Below, piece by piece: positions 11,273 through 23,900 of a stretch of DNA of 64,000 bases. Origin of the DNA: Argyresthia goedartella (lineage: Eukaryota > Arthropoda > Insecta > Lepidoptera > Argyresthiidae); NCBI GenBank assembly GCA_949825045.1, contig OX463815.1, positions 16,299,231 through 16,363,230 of the forward strand. The letters run 5' to 3'. Made by a program: the position numbers and the translations under genes. The notes beneath the pieces were generated by a model, which saw only the letters and a program-made list of their open reading frames with translations, made no database searches and had not been told where the DNA came from. Positions within the stretch are counted from its first letter, which is position 1; each line of letters opens with the position of its first letter.

Positions 11273-12500
11273 TTAGGGGGGGGGGGGGGGGTAACCAAAT
11301 GACATTACGAATAGTAATCTATTGACATTACGAATAGTAATCTTGATATTACGAATAGAAAAATAACCAAATCGGATCGTTTTTCAAATATAGGAAGCGG
11401 GCAGTTTCACTGTGCGTCGCGCGTCGCTACAAAGTTACGTCAGTGGAATGGTTGATTTTCGTTTGAGAATTTTTTCGAGAACAATATTTTATAGATAATC
11501 AATTTAAAGCCAATAGTAATTGAAAATATAATATTTACTTGTGATACGACACTCCCTGTTTTTGTGTTTTGCGATTTGGGTATGATTTACACCTTTTTAC
11601 GTCGCAGGTCACCATTTTTGTTTTTGCTGCCGATATGTCAATCGGCTGTCACCGTCCAAGCGCGACTGATTGCAAACAGTCCAATTTTCCCGATTTTGTA
11701 CTGTTTTTGTAGCGACACTTTCAAGCGCTCCGTGCCCTGTCCCTACTATTCAAGTCTGTGGTACCAACACAGTTTAGCACAGATTAATCAATCTAACTTT
11801 CATGTCAACTAAAACCATTTGCGGAAGAATTTGGCGAAAAATTCTGAAAACACTATTCTGATATTAATGTTCTCGGCAGTGTGCAGATGTACGGCGTATC
11901 GTGACGAACCAATTCTCATGTTTAATTAACGATTGTTGTCCCCTGAGCAGCCGACCCTCAGAACGGTCCGGCACTCACTACTCTACACAATAGTGTTACT
12001 GAGCTATATTATTTGATACCCGCCTATCACGGTGAAGGTCCTCGGTGTCGAGCTATAAATGATAATTAGCTGTCTTACAATTATAATTTGTATATTTATT
12101 GTTAGAAACTTAATTAGTACTTTTTGTATAATTTGGCCGTAAAAAAACCGGGCATGTATATAATCAAGTGTTGCGTAACTTAAGTGAAAATCCAATGAAG
12201 ATGTGACTGATAAAACTTATATTTATATTATATATAGAAACAGTGCTTTCCTGTACCATATCAAGCAGAATTCCGACCTCGAGTGAGTACTGGCAAAGAC
12301 CTTGTATGAGAATTATTAATAGTTCTGACACAGATGTTATTACCGGTTAAAGGAAAATAATTGATAATAATGTCTTCAAACATAAATAATAACAAAATTG
12401 CCAGTTGTTACAATAGAAAGACTGCTGATTCTTCGATCTTAGTAAAAAATAATATTAAGGTAAAACCACGGTAAGATATTCTAACACTTCCTATAGAAAG
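11273..12500. other. intron sequence with a poly-G tract, no gene recognised
   Basis: It opens with an unbroken G run at about 11275-11291, then ATTACGAATAGTAATCT repeated three times (11305-11355). The remainder has only short frames without recognisable products. Confidence 0.35.
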
Positions 12501-12529
12501 ACAAATCGAGATATAGTGTTGATTTAGAA

Positions 12530-12860
12530 AGTCATTAGGGTTCCGCACCCAAAGGGTATAACAAAGACTCCGCTGTCCGTCCGTCTGTCACCAGGCTGTA
12601 TCTCATGAACCGTGATAGTAAGACAGTTGAAATTTTCACAGATGATGTGTCTCTGTTGCCGATATAACAAAAAATAATGAAAAACAGAATAAAATAACCT
12701 GGTTAAGTACATGGAGTGTGAATGTAGCCGCACTAATAACTTTGTAAACAACATTTTGTTATGTTAAATCCAAACTATTCACTGCACACCATCTCTACCA
12801 TTGTACGGTGGTACGAAACCTTTCGTGCGCGAGTCCGACTCGCACTTAGCCCGTTTTAGA
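12530..12860 (-). repeat. lepidopteran dispersed repeat (GGGTTCCG type), copy 3
   Basis: It reads in reverse relative to copies 1 and 2: AGGGTTCCGCACCC, GACTCCGCTGTCCGTCCGTC, AGGCTGTATCTCATGAACCG, TTGAAATTTTCACAGATGA, ending GCGCGAGTCCGACTCGCACT. Confidence 0.75.
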
Positions 12861-12874
12861 ACATTGTTTTTTTG

Positions 12875-15480
12875 TGTCTACAGACCTCCAAGGAATAAAA
12901 AGGCCATGGCAGTTCCGAAATATTAAAGAAAATTATGGAGGAAGCCCTCACTAAACTATGTAATAACAGAATATAATGCATTGCTTGTGGCGATCTTAAT
13001 GTAGATTTGCTTGTAGATACAACAATGAAACAAGGTTTAATAACTTTATTGAACTCATTTAATTTATTTCATGTATTTCTAGAGCTGACTAGAATAACAC
13101 TTACCAGCCAAACTTGCCTAGATAACATTTTTTGTGACTGTGTGCATTCACAAGTAAAAATGTAATTATTGCTTACCATCAGATCAAAGCGGTCAAACAG
13201 TTTGATTGACGATTGCTAGTAAAGCTAAGACTGATCCATCATTTTATAGGCCTATTTCATCCTATTATAGCCTTGAGACGTATACAATAAACTTAGATAT
13301 AAATTTGCCAGTACCGGATGTTAATGAACAGAGCCCGAACTAAATCTATTCAGGCTTCTCCAACATTATTCAAACAGAATTCAATAAAGTTTTAAAATTA
13401 AACAAACTCGGTGACAAGACGGTAAATCCAAATTTGATGACTGGGTAACTTTTGGAATTCGAAAAAATATAGATATCTTGTATGATCTTTATGAACAAAA
13501 ACTTGGATAGAAAAATTCATGACTATCTTAAAAAATATTCCAAAACGTCTAAGTTAGTTTGTAGAACTGCAAAAGCTTTACACATTAATAGAAAAATACA
13601 AAATTTAAATAAGAACAAACAAACAAGAATAAAAACTGTTTGGCAAATAATAAACTGTGAAACTGGCAAAGTTATAACAAGAGACGATTATTTCTGCTTA
13701 AAGATAGGTAGGTTGTTAAATCTAAAGCTGAGAGTGTCTAAATTCATCTCCACATGAAGCAAAGACTTTGTTAAAAAAAGCAGCACTAGCGTCAATAATG
13801 TAGATTTTAAATTTAATCATGTATATCCCCAGGATATCGCCAAAACGTTAAGATTACTTAGCTTAAAAAATACTAAAGACCTTTGGGGTGTATCAATCTA
13901 AGTAATTGGGTCAGTAATTCTAGTTTTAGCCCCAAATTTAGCTTATAAATTCAGTTGGAAGTTTCGACGATGGGGCTTTCCCAGACCTCATCAAACACAG
14001 TAAACTGATATCTCTGTATACGGTAGATAAGGATGATCCTTCAAATCTCAGACCCATATCTCTTCTTCCAGTACTAAGTAAAATATTGGAAAAGATCAAT
14101 CAAATGCTCCCACATTTCAATCGTACAAAACAAATCCACGCCAAACAATACGGTTTCACTAGCGGTTAATCGATTACGGATGCAAGCATTTCCATTATAT
14201 CTCATATTTTTCTGCAGAGGAGGGCGCACAGGATGCCATCGGCGTTTTTGGCGATCTGTCAAAGGCTTTGAGTATGTTGATCGTGATACGCTACTAATAA
14301 AATTAAATCATTACGGAGTTAGAAATAAAGTGTTGGATCTACTAAGATCATAATTAAGCAATATAATTCAAAAGACAGATATTAACGGCGTTGAATCTAA
14401 TGGATCGGGTGTAAAAAATGGCGTTCCACAAGGTTCCATATTAGGCCCTTTCTTATTCCTGATATATATGTATCCACGATCTGCCTTTTAAAGTGGATAA
14501 ATTGACTGGCATAGTGTTGTTTGCTGATGTTACTTCACTGGTCGAAATTAAAAGACAAAAAGAAGATTGTGATGATTTTAATGGTGTGTCTTTAACCTTG
14601 AATTGATTCACAGTTAATACTTTATTGTTAAACGCTGGTAAAAACAAGTGTATCAAAATCTCACTTTCAAATGTCAGGCAAGCTGAGACCAGTTTATTGT
14701 TAGACAGCAACACATTATAATTAGTTAATGATACGAAGTTTCATGGAATAACCATTGATAGAAAAATGCAGTGGGGATCCCACATATATAAATTAGCTTC
14801 AGTTCTGCGGCTTACGCTATTTGAAACATCAGCCAAAACACAGAAGTGGCTACATCTAGGCTAGTCTATTTTAGTTACTTTCATAGTGTCATGTCCTATT
14901 GGTATCTTGCTGTGGGGGAAAGCAGCGGATATTCAAACTATTTATATATTACAGAAAAGAGCTATTTGAGCAAAATATAATTTAAAGCGCACAGACCCTT
15001 AAGAGAACTTTTTAATGAAATTGACGTACTAACTGTATCTAGTAAATTTATTTTCGACTATATAATGCATGTACGCAAGCACCTTACAACATTTTCGAAA
15101 CTTAGCGATAACTGTAATGTTAACCTAAGAAAGAATCACAGACTAGTTGCGCTCTGGCTTAGCAATAGCAAAGTTAAAGTTAGCAATTTAGTCAAAATAA
15201 GTTAAAGTTAGCAATTCTTTCAAGGGTCAGTGTATTCTCTACTACAACAGGATATTTCTTGAGATTTTGAAATTGCCATTTGAGCAATTTAAAAAGTATG
15301 TAAAAGCGACTTTGTCTAAAAAGGGTTATTACAATGTTCCAGATAACCTAAATGATGGGACTTTATGCAGTTAATCTAGTTCAACACAGAACTTGCTGTA
15401 AATAATTTTGTAATTATTTATTCCTGCATGTTATTTATATTAATCAATATTGTAATAATTGTATTAGTAAACACAACCAA
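12875..15480 (+). pseudogene. decayed non-LTR retrotransposon (endonuclease-RT)
   Basis: Translation in shifting frames gives an endonuclease end (CVYRPPRNKK; CGDLNVDLLVDT), the middle linker (13482-13757), and reverse transcriptase motifs including PISLLPVLSKILEK near 14050 and KNGVPQGSILGPFLFLIYM near 14415-14470. The catalytic YxDD box appears as LFADVTS near 14515-14535, so the second Asp is lost. Many stops and frameshifts break it. Its 3' end (NDTKFHGITIDRKMQWG, then a tail to about 15590) is shared with the minus-strand copy at 19.1-20.1 kb. It is Jockey/CR1-like in style; the clade is inferred. Confidence 0.75.
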
Positions 15481-15518
15481 TTTTCAAAAGAGATCTAAAA
15501 ATCAATCTGTAAGAGATT

Positions 15519-15569
15519 CTTCGCCCTACTTCTCCCACATTGGTCCAATGTGGGAGAAGTAGGGCGAAG
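15519..15569. repeat. perfect 25 bp palindrome in a LINE 3' end
   Basis: Arms CTTCGCCCTACTTCTCCCAC... (15519-15543) and its exact complement (15545-15569) flank one base. The related copy near 19.17 kb has only one arm followed by the same GAGGCAAAAAAT tail, so the second arm was added in this copy. Confidence 0.85.
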
Positions 15570-15619
15570 TAAGAGGCAAAAAATGACGTTTGCTAAGCTT
15601 ATGTACATTAATAAAGAAA

Positions 15620-16720
15620 TTTAGATTTTGACTATTTGATTACTTAATCTCAATATTAAGTAAACAAAATCACACATTGAAGGTCGTATTAAAATGCAGA
15701 AACACGTGATTTGGGGCATGGTGGTATTAATGAGTGGTCGCACCCGACTGTCAGTCGTTCCCCTCCCCCTCCGATTTCCCCGTTCCACGCACCCGGCACC
15801 CCGCACCCCGCACCCCGCACGCAACGGGGGCTCCAGGAATCGCTGAAAACTGTTATATAGGCCATTGCAATATAACGCTCCGCGGGACATAGCCATCGTC
15901 GTAGCGACCAACTCAAAGTTGAAACTTTGTTACAATATTGGCATTGAACAAGGAATGAGGAAGAATTTGGATACAAAATGCTAGGCAATCTCCGATTGAC
16001 GCTCTCAATTCAGCCAATTAGCAGAGAAAATTGCCTGTCGTAAACTGCAGAACGCAGCAGGTGTTTTAAAATAAACCTAATTTAACCGTTGCACGAGAAT
16101 TTTTCCACTTTACACCTTTTTAAATAATAAATTGAGCTTGTGTGTTTTCCTCTTTATTGCTTCGCTATGTTATTATCTCATTAGCATTAGAGCGACGTAA
16201 TAGGATACAGAAGACCATTATCATTTGTCCTACCTGTTTATAATAGACTGCAGGTGTTTTTAAAAGCACGGATAGTCGCTATACAAAACCGTCCTTGCAT
16301 TCTAAATACGTAATAAATCATTCTATATTTTGTTGACTTGTTTCCTCGTACATCGTACAACATATTATTAGATGGGCCAGCTAGCCATCTCGCCTCGTTT
16401 GACATGTGCGTTTAATTTTGTTAATTGAAAAGTGGGGGCCTGTTTAAATTCTTCTGTTCTGAATTCTTTGGCGTATTGAGGCCACAGCCATGATCTATAT
16501 CTCTTCACAGAAAGAGTTTTTCGGAGAAACAAGATAAGTGTGAGCATTAAAAAGTTGTGGGAATCTTGGCACCTGAAGAGACTTGTAAAACGTGAAACTA
16601 CTGAAAGATGCAACGACGTGACGCCGTTGTTAGACTATACGATATTAGATTTATTCATTAATGATTCCAAAAATATTCTTCAATTATCTATAAAGCATTT
16701 TAAAAATACATAATGAAATA
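15620..16720. other. intron sequence with a CCCCGCA tandem patch, no gene
   Basis: At 15790-15825 a CACCCCG-type short tandem repeat lies in a GC-rich patch (15750-15830). The overlapping minus-strand frames there (15621-15911, 15689-15988) are compositional. Nothing else is recognisable. Confidence 0.35.
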
Positions 16721-16729
16721 CATAACCAT

Positions 16730-17270
16730 TACCCAAATCTCTCAATCCCGCCCCTTTCAAAGAATATCGCCCCAATTCAACCCTGCCTATCCTCTCAAAA
16801 GTCCTTGAAACCATTGTCCTTAACCAGTTTTCCTAACCTCTCCTGAACAAGTTCCAGTCAAGATTCTGACCGGGCCATAGCGGCATCACGGCTCTGCTGA
16901 AAGTTACAGATGATATCCAGCTAGCCATGTGCTACAACACGGAAAATTGTTTGCATTTGCAAACAATTTTCCGTGTTGGCTTTACTATATTTCAGTAATG
17001 CCTGTAGTGCCAATAGGCTATCAGGTCGGAGGAGACATCCACTGAATGGTGCGACCTCTTTTCAGGCGTTCTCCTCTTCTATTCTCGATTTTCATTAACT
17101 CCATCTCGGACGTCCTGTCTTCCTCATACCATTGTTATGCTGATGATCGTCAGATTTATCGCCACTTCTCTCCCTACGATGTGTGGACTCTGCTGTGGAG
17201 GCACTGGTCTTGAGAGTGTAGGTAGCTGGGCTTCATCTTTCGGTCTCCTTGATAATCAGAGCAAGTTCCA
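16730..17270 (+). pseudogene. LINE reverse transcriptase fragment
   Basis: Broken frames give NPAYPLKS/LPILSKVLETIVLNQF (about 16780-16830), a SGPGHSGITALLKVTDDIQ-like stretch near 16880, and CYADDRQIYRHFSP near 17140-17175. The same family appears at 37.1-37.6 kb, where the better preserved copy reads FKPGLSTVTALRKVTHDIQ. The YADD box survives but the frame does not. A 21 bp palindrome (16935-16978) interrupts it. Confidence 0.65.
16935..16978. repeat. perfect 21 bp hairpin
   Basis: Arm 16935-16955 (CAACACGGAAAATTGTTTGC...) is exactly complementary to 16958-16978, with TT between. Confidence 0.88.
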
Positions 17271-17352
17271 GGCTATAATTAGGTACCAAATATTCTCTTA
17301 AATTATTGCAGCAACAGCCTATTCCACCTGTCACTTTCTGTGGTATCACAAT

Positions 17353-17400
17353 CGTGTATATATATATATATGGAAATATATATATATATATATATATATT
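17353..17400. repeat. TA microsatellite
   Basis: Two long TA runs are separated by GGAAA. They lie next to the 3' end of a minus-strand SINE. Confidence 0.85.
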
Positions 17401-17447
17401 TCTATTTTGGTATTTATATATCTAAGATTTCTTTAAGAAACAAACGT

Positions 17448-17630
17448 TTAAGCATACATACAGGCACATATATTCTGGCCCATACTACGATACCCTGTGT
17501 CGTGGATACTAGAAACAGCGACACATGTAAACATCCAAGACCTGGGGATTTTTCTTCTTCTAGGGATCGAACCTGGGACCTCTCGCATGGTAGGCAGATC
17601 CACAACCGCAACGCCAACAGTGCCATAGGA
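17448..17630 (-). repeat. tRNA-derived SINE, family B
   Basis: Reverse complement shows GTTGTGGATCTGCCTACCATG, B box GGTTCGATCCC, CAGGTCTTGGATGTTTACATG, CGCTGTTTCTAGTATCC and CAGGGTATCGTAGTATGG, in the order of the plus-strand copies at 33.09 and 44.18 kb. Confidence 0.8.
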
Positions 17631-17639
17631 TTGTTTCTG

Positions 17640-18840
17640 AATAGTCTTATGAGCTAAAGCAGTTGGTGCAAGACTAATTGATGTGCTCCCATCACGAAAG
17701 TCTGCCGTGCCGATGATGTAAACAAGCCTTATCAGCAGAAGGTCGAGAATTATCGAAACTATCGTCTGCCTGGGTAGCAAACAATAGATACAGCTCCATT
17801 TGCACGTACGCTCGCTGGGTCGGCATTTCAGGCATAGCCTCGTATCTACACTATTCTATACTAATCGGAACGGAAGCCCTCTCGAACTACGCGTATTGGA
17901 TCGTTTAGTTTTCATTACTTCAACGTAACTTTGTGCAGAGAGTTACCGGCATCAGTCATCACTAACAATCTGGATGTTCCTGAAGATGTAGAGTTCAGAT
18001 TCAAGTTGTTTACTTGTTTAGTTAATTCTGTTATCAGCTTTGATAGCCCTGCCCGTACGGTAGACGCTGAAATTGAAGATAGCGCATTAAACCGACCGAG
18101 TGTAACGTAAATATTGATTTATGTTTTGATATGAATATCAGAAGAATAATCGGAATTTCGATTGCCTGCTATCAAGAATAAGGAAAACATTTTGTATAAA
18201 TGTTTTTTTATTTATTTTTTCTCTCCCTATAAACTAGGGTTAGGCTGAATTCATTCAATAAATTAGACTAACCAACTAGCGTGTTTGATAAGTGTAATCA
18301 AGAATCATATTATTGCTTTCATGCAGATTCGATGAAATCAACCATCATTTCCTCTTCAGCATTTTAAATGCAGTTCAATCCTGTTAATATCATAAAATCA
18401 ATACAACAAGTGTATACCTATACATTATACACCGCAGCCTATTTAAAGACGATTCTTGCTAACTTTACATGTTTATGTTACGGTTACTAATTAGAACCAT
18501 TCAACTTTAAGTAATCGTATCTGGCAGTAGAAATGCCATTGTAACATTATTCCATAGACGACGCGGTTACCAATTAAAGGGACGATTGGGATTGATTTGC
18601 CAAAGCCCCGACTTAATTAATCTTAACTATTGATCCCCCCTAACGAGCAATTGACGGTGAGTCTATAGAAGAACTCCAGATGTCATCTGCGTAGATTCAA
18701 CGTGGGAATGGCACAACATATTTTACCTATAGACTGATGTGATGACCCATTTCTCATTGAAAGCACATACGCTGTTACTTGTTCTGCCCCGAACTTTGCC
18801 CTAGATTGATTGAAAAATTATATTGACAACATTTTTGAAC
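17640..18840. other. intron sequence, no gene recognised
   Basis: Weak protein-like stretches (17780-18060) could be remnants of a LINE 3' end but cannot be assigned. The rest is plain AT-rich sequence. Confidence 0.3.
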
Positions 18841-18845
18841 ACCCT

Positions 18846-19125
18846 TTTATTAGCTTCATCTGTAAGTATGTAAGGGAATCTTGCAAGTTAAATTTGACCC
18901 ACTTCTCGGTTTCCAATTGAGCTGAAATTTGGAATAATTATGTATGTTCGGTGACAATGCAATATTATGATACCATCGAGCTGATCTCATGATTGATCCG
19001 GATGGTGGTGGTGATGCGGTGGAACTCTTCAACGCCTTTGGACTCGTTTGATTGGTTTTAACGTGACAAATAATTTGCTCTTAGTATCGAGCTGCTCTGA
19101 TGATATTACTTTTTTTTTCTTTAGA
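18846..19125 (+). repeat. dispersed repeat, left part split by LINE insertion
   Basis: TCTTGCAAGTTAAATTTGA, CTTCTCGGTTTCCAATTGAG, CTGAAATTTGGA, GGTGACAATGCAATATTATG and ACCATCGAGCTGATCTCATG are landmarks of a common lepidopteran repeat. The matching continuation GGAACTCTGTGATGAAATTA appears at about 20140 on the other side of a minus-strand LINE, so that insertion seems to have split it. Confidence 0.5.
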
Positions 19126-19134
19126 TATTTCCAT

Positions 19135-20100
19135 ACACTTAGCAAACGAAATTTTTTGCCTCTCTACATTGAACCACTGTGGGAGAAGAAGGGCGAAGAA
19201 ACTCTCATAGATAGATTTTAGATCTCTTTTAATTGGTTGTTCTTATTTAATACAAATATCACAATATTAATTATTATAAATAATAAGCAATAATTACAAA
19301 ATTATTAACAGCAAGTGTGTTGTTGAGTTAAATTTACCCCATACAGTACCGTCATTTAAGTAATCTTGAACATTGTAATATCCCTTTTTGACAAAGTCGC
19401 TTTTACAAGGTTTTTAAATTGCTCAAATGGCAATTTCAAAATCACCATGGGGTACCTTGTTGTAGTAGAGAATGTACTGACCCTTGAAATAATTGTTAAC
19501 CTTCGCGAGTCTAAACCGGGGCGCAACTATTCTGTAACTATTTCTTAGATTAACATTACAGCTATCGCTAAGTTTGGAAATTGTTGTAGGGTTTCGAAAA
19601 TAACATTTCGAAAATAAATAGACTAGCTACAGTTAGTATGCCAATTCGTTTAAAAAGCTCTCTTAAGGAGTCTGTCAGTTTAAAATAATAAATTGCTCAA
19701 ATAGCTCTTTTCTGTAAAATAAAAATAGTTTGAATATCCGCTGCTTTTCCCCCCAACAAGATACCATAGGACATGACACTATGAAAGTAAATAAAATATA
19801 CTAGCCTAGATCATCTAGAAATGTCAAGCCACATCCTTGTTTTGTCTGGTGTTCCTAACAGCGTAAGCCGCAGAACTTAATCTACCAACTGATTTTTCTG
19901 CGTGGGGTCCCCATTGCAATTTGCTATCAATGGTTATTCCAAGTAACTTCGTATCATTTACAAATTCTAACGTGTTGCTGTCTAACACTAAACTGGTCTC
20001 AACTTGCATGACATTTTGAAATGAGAATATTATTCACAAGGTTTTACCAGCGTTTAATAATAAATTATAAACTGTGAACCGATTCAAGATTAAAGACAAT
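19135..20100 (-). pseudogene. 5'-truncated LINE, inverted relative of the 12.9-15.5 kb copy
   Basis: The minus-strand frame 19824-20009 reads QVETSLVLDSNTLEFVNDTK then LLGITIDSKLQWG, nearly the same as the plus-strand element around 14680-14780. Downstream on the minus strand it ends in GAGTTTCTTCGCCCTTCTTC, CTCCCACAGTGG and GCAAAAAATTTCG. Only the last third of the element is present, as expected from incomplete reverse transcription. Confidence 0.75.
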
Positions 20101-20883
20101 ATTCCATTAACATCAACTGGAACTGGATGGTGTTCACAGGAACTCTGTGATGAAATTATGCAATTCTACGGAGTTTGGGCTCTTTAGGATCGTCTCGGTG
20201 AGTAGTTGATAAGGATGTTTTAAAGTTTATTCCTTGGTGATTTTATTATAATGTATTCGCAGCAATCGAAAAACATTTCGGTCTTGTAAAATTAGGGGTT
20301 TTATGATATCTTTATGATTGATATTATGCCTTCACATCACAAGATACTTATTCGCTTGGTTTTATATTTGTGATTTCAAAGAATGTATTAATCATCATCA
20401 CTTAGACTAATGGCTCATAGATTGCTTATACGCGCCCCCAAACACGCACCGCAAATTCAGATCTTTTTGAAAGGAGGGGGCGGACTATGGAATTCTTAGT
20501 CAATCACTTTTCGAATGCGTTTTGATACGAAACCTCTCTAGAAAAAGTACAAAATGTCGATTTGTGCTTTGAAAAGGTGCCACAAAAGCTCTGAAAATAC
20601 CTAGAAACCTAATTGGATCACACTGCAAAACTAAGTTATTCATTTCATGGAATGTTTCTATGCAATTAGTTCATCAAGATAATCATCATTGTAAATTTTG
20701 CAAGTAGAGGGAAGATAAAACCCAATGCACGCTTTTCTACTGAATCCTAATCTATTGTATGATAATATTTTCAAATTGTTCATTTCGAAGGAAAGTACAG
20801 ATGTCGTGAAATATTATTTCTACGCAACTACGCGCCCCTGCGCCGTTCGACAAAGAAAACAGTTTGAAAGTGTTCGAACACAT

Positions 20884-21254
20884 AATAGTAGTTTATGTGA
20901 CTGATACATAATGCCTAATTATGTACAGTTACATACATTAGTTTATCTACACACATATCATAAGCTCTCTTTGATGTGTTCAGGAACCGCATGTTTGACA
21001 GGCATTGTGGCATTGAGTTGTTTAGCTTGTTCTGTAGTACCAACTTCACAGACAAAGTAGGGGCGGCACGCAGGCGGGCGTCGGCGTTCGAAATTTGAAT
21101 GTCATAATATGACGAAAATTTACACATTATGGTCTTAATTATCAATATTCAGATAAGAAATGAGTTTTTACAAAGTAGTTTAATATTATGCTGATCGTAG
21201 CGTGCGGTTTTTGGTCGCAGTAAAGAGGGTTTATGATACGTATGTAGATAAAAT
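20884..21254. repeat. MITE-like element, long form
   Basis: The left part TAGTTTATCTACACACATATCATAAG...GGAACCGCA (from 20939) is inverted at the right as TGCGGTTTTTGG...AGAGGGTTTATGATACGTATGTAGATAAAATA (to 21254). The family copy at 46.8-47.05 kb lacks most of the interior. The interior contains a GGGGCGGCACGCAGGCGGGCGTCGGCG patch (21060-21088). Confidence 0.65.
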
Positions 21255-21424
21255 ATATTGTGGCGGAACTTTTGACGGCATTTTGAAGGGCATACTCCTT
21301 TTATGTAATATTCGACAGCATCATCAGTTAATTTCTCCAAATGTAAGCGATCTGTGGACGATTTTAATCAATCATAGCGTCACCTGAGGCTAAGATGCTC
21401 TACGACAGAGCACATCAGGGATTT

Positions 21425-21570
21425 TATACCACTTTAATATGCTGCCACCCAGTATAGGAAAAGTCCCACACGAGGTGGCAGAGGCATGTGCCCATGTTTA
21501 GCCAGTTATTCAATACTCAATTTTACTTGTTAGGTGTATAGCCCATCGCCTTAGCTATAGAGGTGTGAAG
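21425..21570 (+). repeat. dispersed repeat shared with 62.93-63.04 kb
   Basis: GTGGCAGAGGCATGTGCCCA, TTAGCCAGTTATTCAATACTC and ATAGCCCATCGCC are matched by TTGGCAGAGGCACAGTTGTGC, TTAGCCAGTTATTCAATACTC and TACCCCATCGCCG at 62.93 kb. Confidence 0.6.
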
Positions 21571-21579
21571 GTTTTCCTA

Positions 21580-22860
21580 TCGCCGTTAGAACGTACTTAT
21601 AATTTACTACTTATATCATGAACCAATGTTCATGGTCCGCCCGCATCTCAAGCCGGCATACCACGAAGCTCTCTTCTGTTGAGGAAATATCATGCAGCAT
21701 ACAAAAAATATCCGAGCCCAGATGGGCATCAGATGATGTAACTTTTTGTGAGTTTCGCGGAAGCTCGGCTAAGCAAGGCAACTTCCTCATCCGTACTCCC
21801 TATGCTTATCGCTTTCGATTCAGAAAGAAAGGTTAACACTGGTTAAATTATTTTTGTCCACGGTATTACCTGACTCAAACTTTTATCAGTAGTTAACCGA
21901 AGGGGCCCCTTATTTACGAATGAGGAAAAGAAAATGCCCATACAATCTCTTACGTCACCTGTCTCATATATATGTACATTTTGTTGCGCGAAAACGAAAG
22001 TTTATCGGTATACTGAGACAAAATATACAGGAAAAGGAGGCAGTTTGGGTATTCTTCAGAACAATTCTATTTAATTTGTACAGATCAATACAAAAGATTT
22101 CTACTTTCCTGGTTTGTTTAGGAACTTGCTAAACTAAGTGATTTCCATTCGGAAATGTGATCACTGTTCACAAGTACATTATACGATGATATAAATACAA
22201 ATACGTAGGTATAATAGTTGTCATTTTGTATGTGTATATAAATGTTCATGTTTTATTTTGTTGTCTTAATAGCAGATATGACAAAAAGTTCGATTCATTA
22301 ATTGTCAAATCACAATTTAGATGTTACACCGTCTTCGTCGTACGGTATTATCTATTCATTAATATTTCAAAGGATTCATTTGACGTTCTCCCAGATAACA
22401 GTTAAATTTCTTCTGATAAGGGCTTTAAAGATAATTTGCGGACCAACGCTTTTTCACCGTTTCACTTTTCACTTTTTACCACAACAAGAGAATATGGATA
22501 AGTCAGAACCTATAAGAGTTAGATGTTTTTGCTGTTAGCAACCATGACATCTATTTTGATGAAACATAAATGTAACCTTATAATAACATGTAGCTTTACC
22601 AGGTACTCCCTGACATCTACGTATAGGAATTTCACTTTGTAAATTTAAAAAGGATTCTGATACAAATTGTCAGGTGTCAGAATAACATAATAAGCCGACT
22701 GCAACATACGTTTTTTTTAAAAAACTTTTTTCCTAGCATATTTTAATTAAAAATATCACCTGTATCTATTTTCGAAATGCTTTCAAGCGCTGTTGCCCCT
22801 TTCAAATGGCCCAACCTGTCTATTAATCTTACAGAGGAATAAATCACAGTCATTTGTTCC
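21580..22860. other. intron sequence before the UCR2 exon, no feature
   Basis: Short frames only (21618-21836, 21920-22132, 22302-22538), none recognisable. The last 30 bases lead to the acceptor at 22869-22870. Confidence 0.4.
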
Positions 22861-22870
22861 CTTGTTGCAG

Positions 22871-22983
22871 ACGAAGCCTACATGAAGCTGGCTCTAGAGA
22901 CAGTGGAGGAGCTGGACTGGTGCCTCGACCAGCTCGAGACCATACAGACTCACCGCTCCGTCTCCGACATGGCTTCTCTCAAG
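22871..22983 (+). CDS. dnc: dunce exon: first half of UCR2
   Basis: This 113 bp exon sits between CTTGTTGCAG and GTAAGT. With the base carried over from 4602 it begins [18 protein letters not shown] and continues through [20 protein letters not shown]. This is the conserved N-terminal half of UCR2, the upstream conserved region that folds over the catalytic pocket and holds PDE4 in check until UCR1 is phosphorylated (known for the family). The [14 protein letters not shown] core is nearly invariant between flies and mammals. It ends in phase 0 on a Lys codon, so any alternative first exon ending in phase 0 could replace it and splice to the next exon. Its own alternative promoter was not seen. 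Confidence 0.96.
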
Positions 22984-22989
22984 GTAAGT

Positions 22990-23890
22990 CCACCATGAAA
23001 CTAGGAAGCGGTTTCTGAATTGAGATACTCACTAAGTTATTACTCTTTCACGTTCCCTTTTGTGTTTACGTGTGTTTATGTGATACTTAAGTATTTGATT
23101 AGTGAAATTCTCAATTTAGAAATCGGAGGATAGAATCTCGCTAGGGCACGGTCATGGCGCCATTCCATTATATAATCAATAAAGTCGCAATTAACTCGAG
23201 AGCGCCAAATGGTGCGCCATACGAGCGTCCATTTATTTTCATTTGATTTAGTGGAAATTCAGGAAAGACGCCCGTACCATGTCCACGGCCGCAGTACCTC
23301 CTATTTGACGTTCGGTTTGCCCTGGCCTTTTCAACAGAAAATAAATCTAAAAAATTATATCGAAAATTCAATTTTATAAATCGTACTCAGAAACCGTGTA
23401 ATTAGCAAGAAAGGCTGTTCTAATCGTCGCGAAATAAAACATCAAAAAAGATTTGTACGAAATTTAAGCCGTTGTAGGAACAGGCGGGATGGGGTTAACG
23501 GCCTTAATAGATAAAGGCCATTAGGCCTTTATCTTAAATAAATTTATGTATGCCCTAATTGGTCCAATAAAATAAAATTGATTTCGAAACAACCGCGAAA
23601 AAATATAATTTCTCAGTATCATTGACAACAATTCTAATTTATTAAATCATATAATGAACACGTCAAAACGATTACTTGGCGATATTCGCTGCTTATTATC
23701 AATAATCACCAAACTGTGTCGTCAATGTCATACATTAATTACTTTGACCGGTCATTATTCTTAATAATTACTAGCGATTGGCGAAAGTGATAAATAAGTA
23801 GGTACGAAATAAATCGCGTGAGATAGAATTGCACACTTAATATAAACAAAAAAAATACATCAAAATAGAATACATACAGATAAATATTTC
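22990..23890. other. intron sequence, no gene recognised
   Basis: A small hairpin AGATAAAGGCC-ATTA-GGCCTTTATCT lies at 23509-23534. The minus-strand frame at 23168-23371 is not recognisable. Confidence 0.35.
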
Positions 23891-23900
23891 GTAATAAAAA

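Noticed and set aside
15621..15988. Overlapping minus-strand frames with a GAGCGVRGAGC stretch
   Set aside because: Produced by the CACCCCG short tandem repeat; no domain or splice support.
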